This document shows, one piece after another, positions 61,988-64,000 of a stretch of DNA of 64,000 nt. The DNA comes from Allorhizobium paknamense. GTDB lineage: Bacteria > Pseudomonadota > Alphaproteobacteria > Rhizobiales > Rhizobiaceae. Below the pieces are notes generated by a model that did not search any database, was not told the DNA's origin, and saw only the letters and a list, made by a program, of their open reading frames with translations. Each line of letters starts with the position of its first letter. Position 1 is the stretch's first letter. Where the stretch lies: positions 94,074 to 158,073 of the forward strand of contig NZ_JAUSWH010000012.1 in the NCBI RefSeq assembly GCF_030815125.1. Reading direction: 5' to 3'. Both the position numbers and the translations under genes were made by a program.

Positions 61988-63169
61988 TCAGTTGGAGGCC
62001 GTCACATCTTCACGCACGGGTCTGATCCGGTCGCCATCGCGCACGAAGGCCCCGGCCTTCGCCACCACCATGTCTCCGGCCTGAAGCCCTTCCGCGATTT
62101 CCAGAAAACCGTTTTCCTCGATCCCGGTTTTGACGGTTACCTGATGCACCACGCCGTCGCGCACCACGCGCACGCTCGCTCCGTGCTTGCCGGTATTCAC
62201 CGCCGAGAGCGGCAGCGCCAGCCCATCGACGGCGGAAACGGCAATCGAGGCGCTGCCATACATGCCCTGGCGCGCCACGCCGTCATCATCCAGCTCCACA
62301 TGCACGGCTCCCAGCCGTGTCGTCTGGTCGATGGCGGGCGAGATCAGCCGGATATGGCCTGTCAGCGGTTCGAGACGGCCCGGAATGGTGACGTCCGCGC
62401 GCTGGCCGGTCTTCATTTTCGCAATATCGGTTTCCGAAACATCCGCCACCAGTTCCAGCTGGCCTTCGCGGATCAGCGTGAACAGCGGCTGGCCTGCGCC
62501 CGTGGCAATAGCGCCGATGCGGGCGTTGCGCGCCGTTACCACGCCGCCATAGGGAGCCTTCACCTCGGTGCGCGCCAGCTTCAGGTCGATATCGTCGATC
62601 TGGCTGTCCACCGCCTTCAGTTCCGCTTCGGCAATGGCAATGGCCTGCCGGGCGGTTTCCACCCGGTTGCGGGCATTGATGGCGGAGGTTTCCTGCTGCT
62701 GCAATTGCGAGGTGGAGATGGTGCCGCCGGTGACCAGCGCCTGACCGCGCTTCAACTGCCGCTCGGCTTCAAGGGCGCTCGCTTCAGCATCCGTCAGCTG
62801 AATGCGCCCCTGGGTGAGCGAGGCTTCGGCGCGGGCCTTGTTGGCCAGAAGCTGCGCCTTCTGCAGTTTCAGGCTGTCACCATTCAGCGTCGCCAGCACC
62901 TGGCCTGCCGTCACATGATCGCCAACATCGGCCAGCAGCGATTGCACCTGCAGCCCGTCCACTTCCGGCGCAACGTAAAGCTCCTCCACGGCCCGGATGG
63001 TGCCGGTGGCCAGCACCCGCTCGGTCAGATGGCGCTTCATGGTTTCAGTCACCACAATGGCCGGCAGCCGGGCTTCCGTTGCGGCAGGGGCGGGGTCTGC
63101 GGCTTGGCCCCTCTCAAGCGAAAGGCTGAAAAGCAGGCCGGTTGCTGCCAGAAAAACGAATGTGCGCAC
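61988..63169 (-). CDS. RND efflux membrane-fusion protein (AcrA-like)
   Basis: 393 residues. Periplasmic adaptor between pump and outer-membrane channel. Signal peptide (TFVFLAATGLLFSLSLERGQ), lipoyl half-motifs (YVAPEVDGLQVQSLLADVGD and TEVKAPYGGVVTARNARIGA), a helical hairpin (about residues 100-185), beta-barrel (LELVADVSETDIAKMKTGQR) and membrane-proximal domain. No lipobox cysteine is seen. GTG at 63169 with GGAGGGG eight bases upstream. First gene of the pair. Confidence 0.94.
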   Translation of the reverse strand: MRTFVFLAATGLLFSLSLERGQAADPAPAATEARLPAIVVTETMKRHLTERVLATGTIRAVEELYVAPEVDGLQVQSLLADVGDHVTAGQVLATLNGDSLKLQKAQLLANKARAEASLTQGRIQLTDAEASALEAERQLKRGQALVTGGTISTSQLQQQETSAINARNRVETARQAIAIAEAELKAVDSQIDDIDLKLARTEVKAPYGGVVTARNARIGAIATGAGQPLFTLIREGQLELVADVSETDIAKMKTGQRADVTIPGRLEPLTGHIRLISPAIDQTTRLGAVHVELDDDGVARQGMYGSASIAVSAVDGLALPLSAVNTGKHGASVRVVRDGVVHQVTVKTGIEENGFLEIAEGLQAGDMVVAKAGAFVRDGDRIRPVREDVTASN

Positions 63170-63413
63170 GCTCTCTACCCCTCCGAAACGTCCAGGATCG
63201 GTTATTCTACGACAAGCACCGGCCAGCGGTTTTATCGCCCGCGATCATCACCGGCTGTCCGCGCATTTCCCGATGCTGGACAACCTCACCCACAATGGCG
63301 CACAAGATGGGCGTCGCTCATGCATCTTACAATAGCAAATTTCTTAAGGGATGGGTGAAATTGCCCCAATCTTCCGCTAGGCTTATAATAAGCCAAGCCG
63401 CGGAGGAGCCGTC

Positions 63414-63827
63414 ATGGATCATCTCGAAAAGCCCACCTGCAAGCTGGTCCGCCCGACGGATACCTATGACGGCAAGCAGGGTTTCAGTTATTTTGCCGGC
63501 ATTGCCGCCGAAACCGTGGGCGCCAAGGGCATCTGCATGCATCTCCTTACCATTCCGCCCGGCGGGCGCGCCAAGGCGCATATGCATGAGGCGCATGAAA
63601 CGGCGATCTATCTGATTTCCGGCGAGGCCCATACCTGGTTTGGCGACAGGCTGGAAAACCATGTGGTGCATCGGGCGGGCGAGCTTTTCTACATTCCGGC
63701 AGGGGTGCCGCATCTGCCGGCCAATCTTTCCAGCGAGCCCTGCGTGGCGGTGATTGCGCGTACCGATCCGAACGAGCAGGAGAGCGTGGTTCTCCTGCCC
63801 GAACTTGAAGACCTCGTGCGGTTTTAG
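63414..63827 (+). CDS. Single-domain cupin protein
   Basis: 137 residues. Cupin barrel with metal-type motifs PPGGRAKAHMHEAHETAIYL (motif 1: H, H, E-like spacing) and FYIPAGVPHLPANLS (motif 2 His), so a bound metal is likely. Such small cupins include isomerases, dioxygenase-like proteins and sugar-binding proteins; the function here is not clear. ATG at 63414 with GGAGGAG upstream. It stands alone, divergent from the efflux operon. The TAG stop is part of repeat A copy 10. Confidence 0.85.
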   Translation: MDHLEKPTCKLVRPTDTYDGKQGFSYFAGIAAETVGAKGICMHLLTIPPGGRAKAHMHEAHETAIYLISGEAHTWFGDRLENHVVHRAGELFYIPAGVPHLPANLSSEPCVAVIARTDPNEQESVVLLPELEDLVRF

Positions 63828-63928
63828 AGCGCTTTTCGATCTGATTGAATCAGATCGGCGCTCTAACTCTTTGTTTTTACGCATTTCCGGACGGGAAACC
63901 GGATTCCACTTTTCCTGGAAATGCTCTA
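63825..63928. repeat. Repeat A copy 10
   Basis: TAGAGCGCTTTTCGATCTGA-TTGAA-TCAGATCGGCGCTCTAA hairpin (the same variable arm as copy 6), linker CTCTTTGTTTTTACGC, then the conserved ATTTCCGGACGGGAAACCGG module and ATGCTCTA. Its right edge touches MITE-like element 1, copy 2. Confidence 0.87.
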
Positions 63929-64000
63929 GGGTCAAAACTCAATCAGGATGGGTGTTCTGTTGAACGGGATGGGATTGAATGGCCGCGAACAAGCGCAAGG
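63927..64000. mobile_element. MITE-like element 1, second copy (cut by the window end)
   Basis: Starts CTAGGGTCAAAACTCAATCA and continues as the reverse complement of the right end of the copy at 13507-13774. The identity over the 70 visible bases is complete by eye. The other end lies outside the window. Confidence 0.8.

Noticed and set aside
60062..63358. 1098-codon plus-strand frame opposite the RND genes
   Set aside because: A shadow of the acrB-like and acrA-like genes; low-complexity His/Arg/Gln composition and no domains.
1..64000. rRNA and tRNA genes
   Set aside because: No cloverleaf-like stretches with the conserved TTCGA/GGTTCGAATCC arm and no rRNA signatures were noticed by eye; a dedicated tRNA scan could not be run.

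Overview
The window is about 64 kb of high-GC DNA from an alphaproteobacterium of the Rhizobiaceae type (Rhizobium/Agrobacterium/Sinorhizobium relatives). The evidence is the cell-cycle set chpT, ctrA and sciP, an EipA (DUF1134) protein, RpoH, a urtABCDE urea transporter with a urease cluster, a liv transporter, a bathy-type bacteriophytochrome, and many dispersed palindromic repeats. Genus and replicon cannot be fixed from the sequence.

Layout. 1-730 carries no gene. 731-5285 holds rpoH, an RluD-type pseudouridine synthase, a small membrane protein, a SpoU-type RNA methyltransferase and a coiled-coil membrane protein. 5396-9977 is a cell-cycle block: eipA, chpT, a degenerate single-domain receiver, ctrA, fliJ and sciP. 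10436-14633 holds a polysaccharide sugar transferase, a DUF2793 phage-type protein, cysQ and cysC. 15373-21449 is a branched-chain amino-acid transporter (livHMGF, a small membrane protein, livK). 21813-23808 is minCDE. 24082-29371 holds a PepSY protein, a cytochrome b561-type protein, an OmpR-type two-component pair and a chemotaxis receptor. 29479-57520 is dominated by nitrogen and urea functions: a LuxR-type regulator paired with an NCS1-permease/hybrid-kinase fusion, an LpxO-like hydroxylase, bphO-bphP, urtABCDE, an esterase, ureDA-orf-ureB-lprI-orf-ureC, an inserted porin/glycosyltransferase/GGDEF block, then ureEFG. The last part holds a Crp/Fnr regulator with a perfect FNR-type box upstream, an RND efflux pair and a cupin.

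How it fits together. ChpT passes phosphate to CtrA, and SciP restrains CtrA-dependent transcription. Perfect TTAA-N7-TTAA boxes, the CtrA-type site, lie upstream of the sugar transferase, minC, the chemotaxis receptor and a glycosyltransferase, with a near match between eipA and chpT. This suggests a local CtrA regulon covering division-site placement, envelope and motility. UrtABCDE imports urea and UreABC, matured by UreDEFG, splits it to ammonia and CO2. The NCS1-permease/kinase with its LuxR partner is a candidate sensor for a nitrogenous compound feeding that pathway.

Three families of small palindromic repeats (called A, B and C here) and two MITE-like elements fill the intergenic spaces. 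Family A is notable because its hairpin arms differ in sequence from copy to copy but keep pairing, and because five genes use a TAG at its TAGAGC edge as their stop codon.
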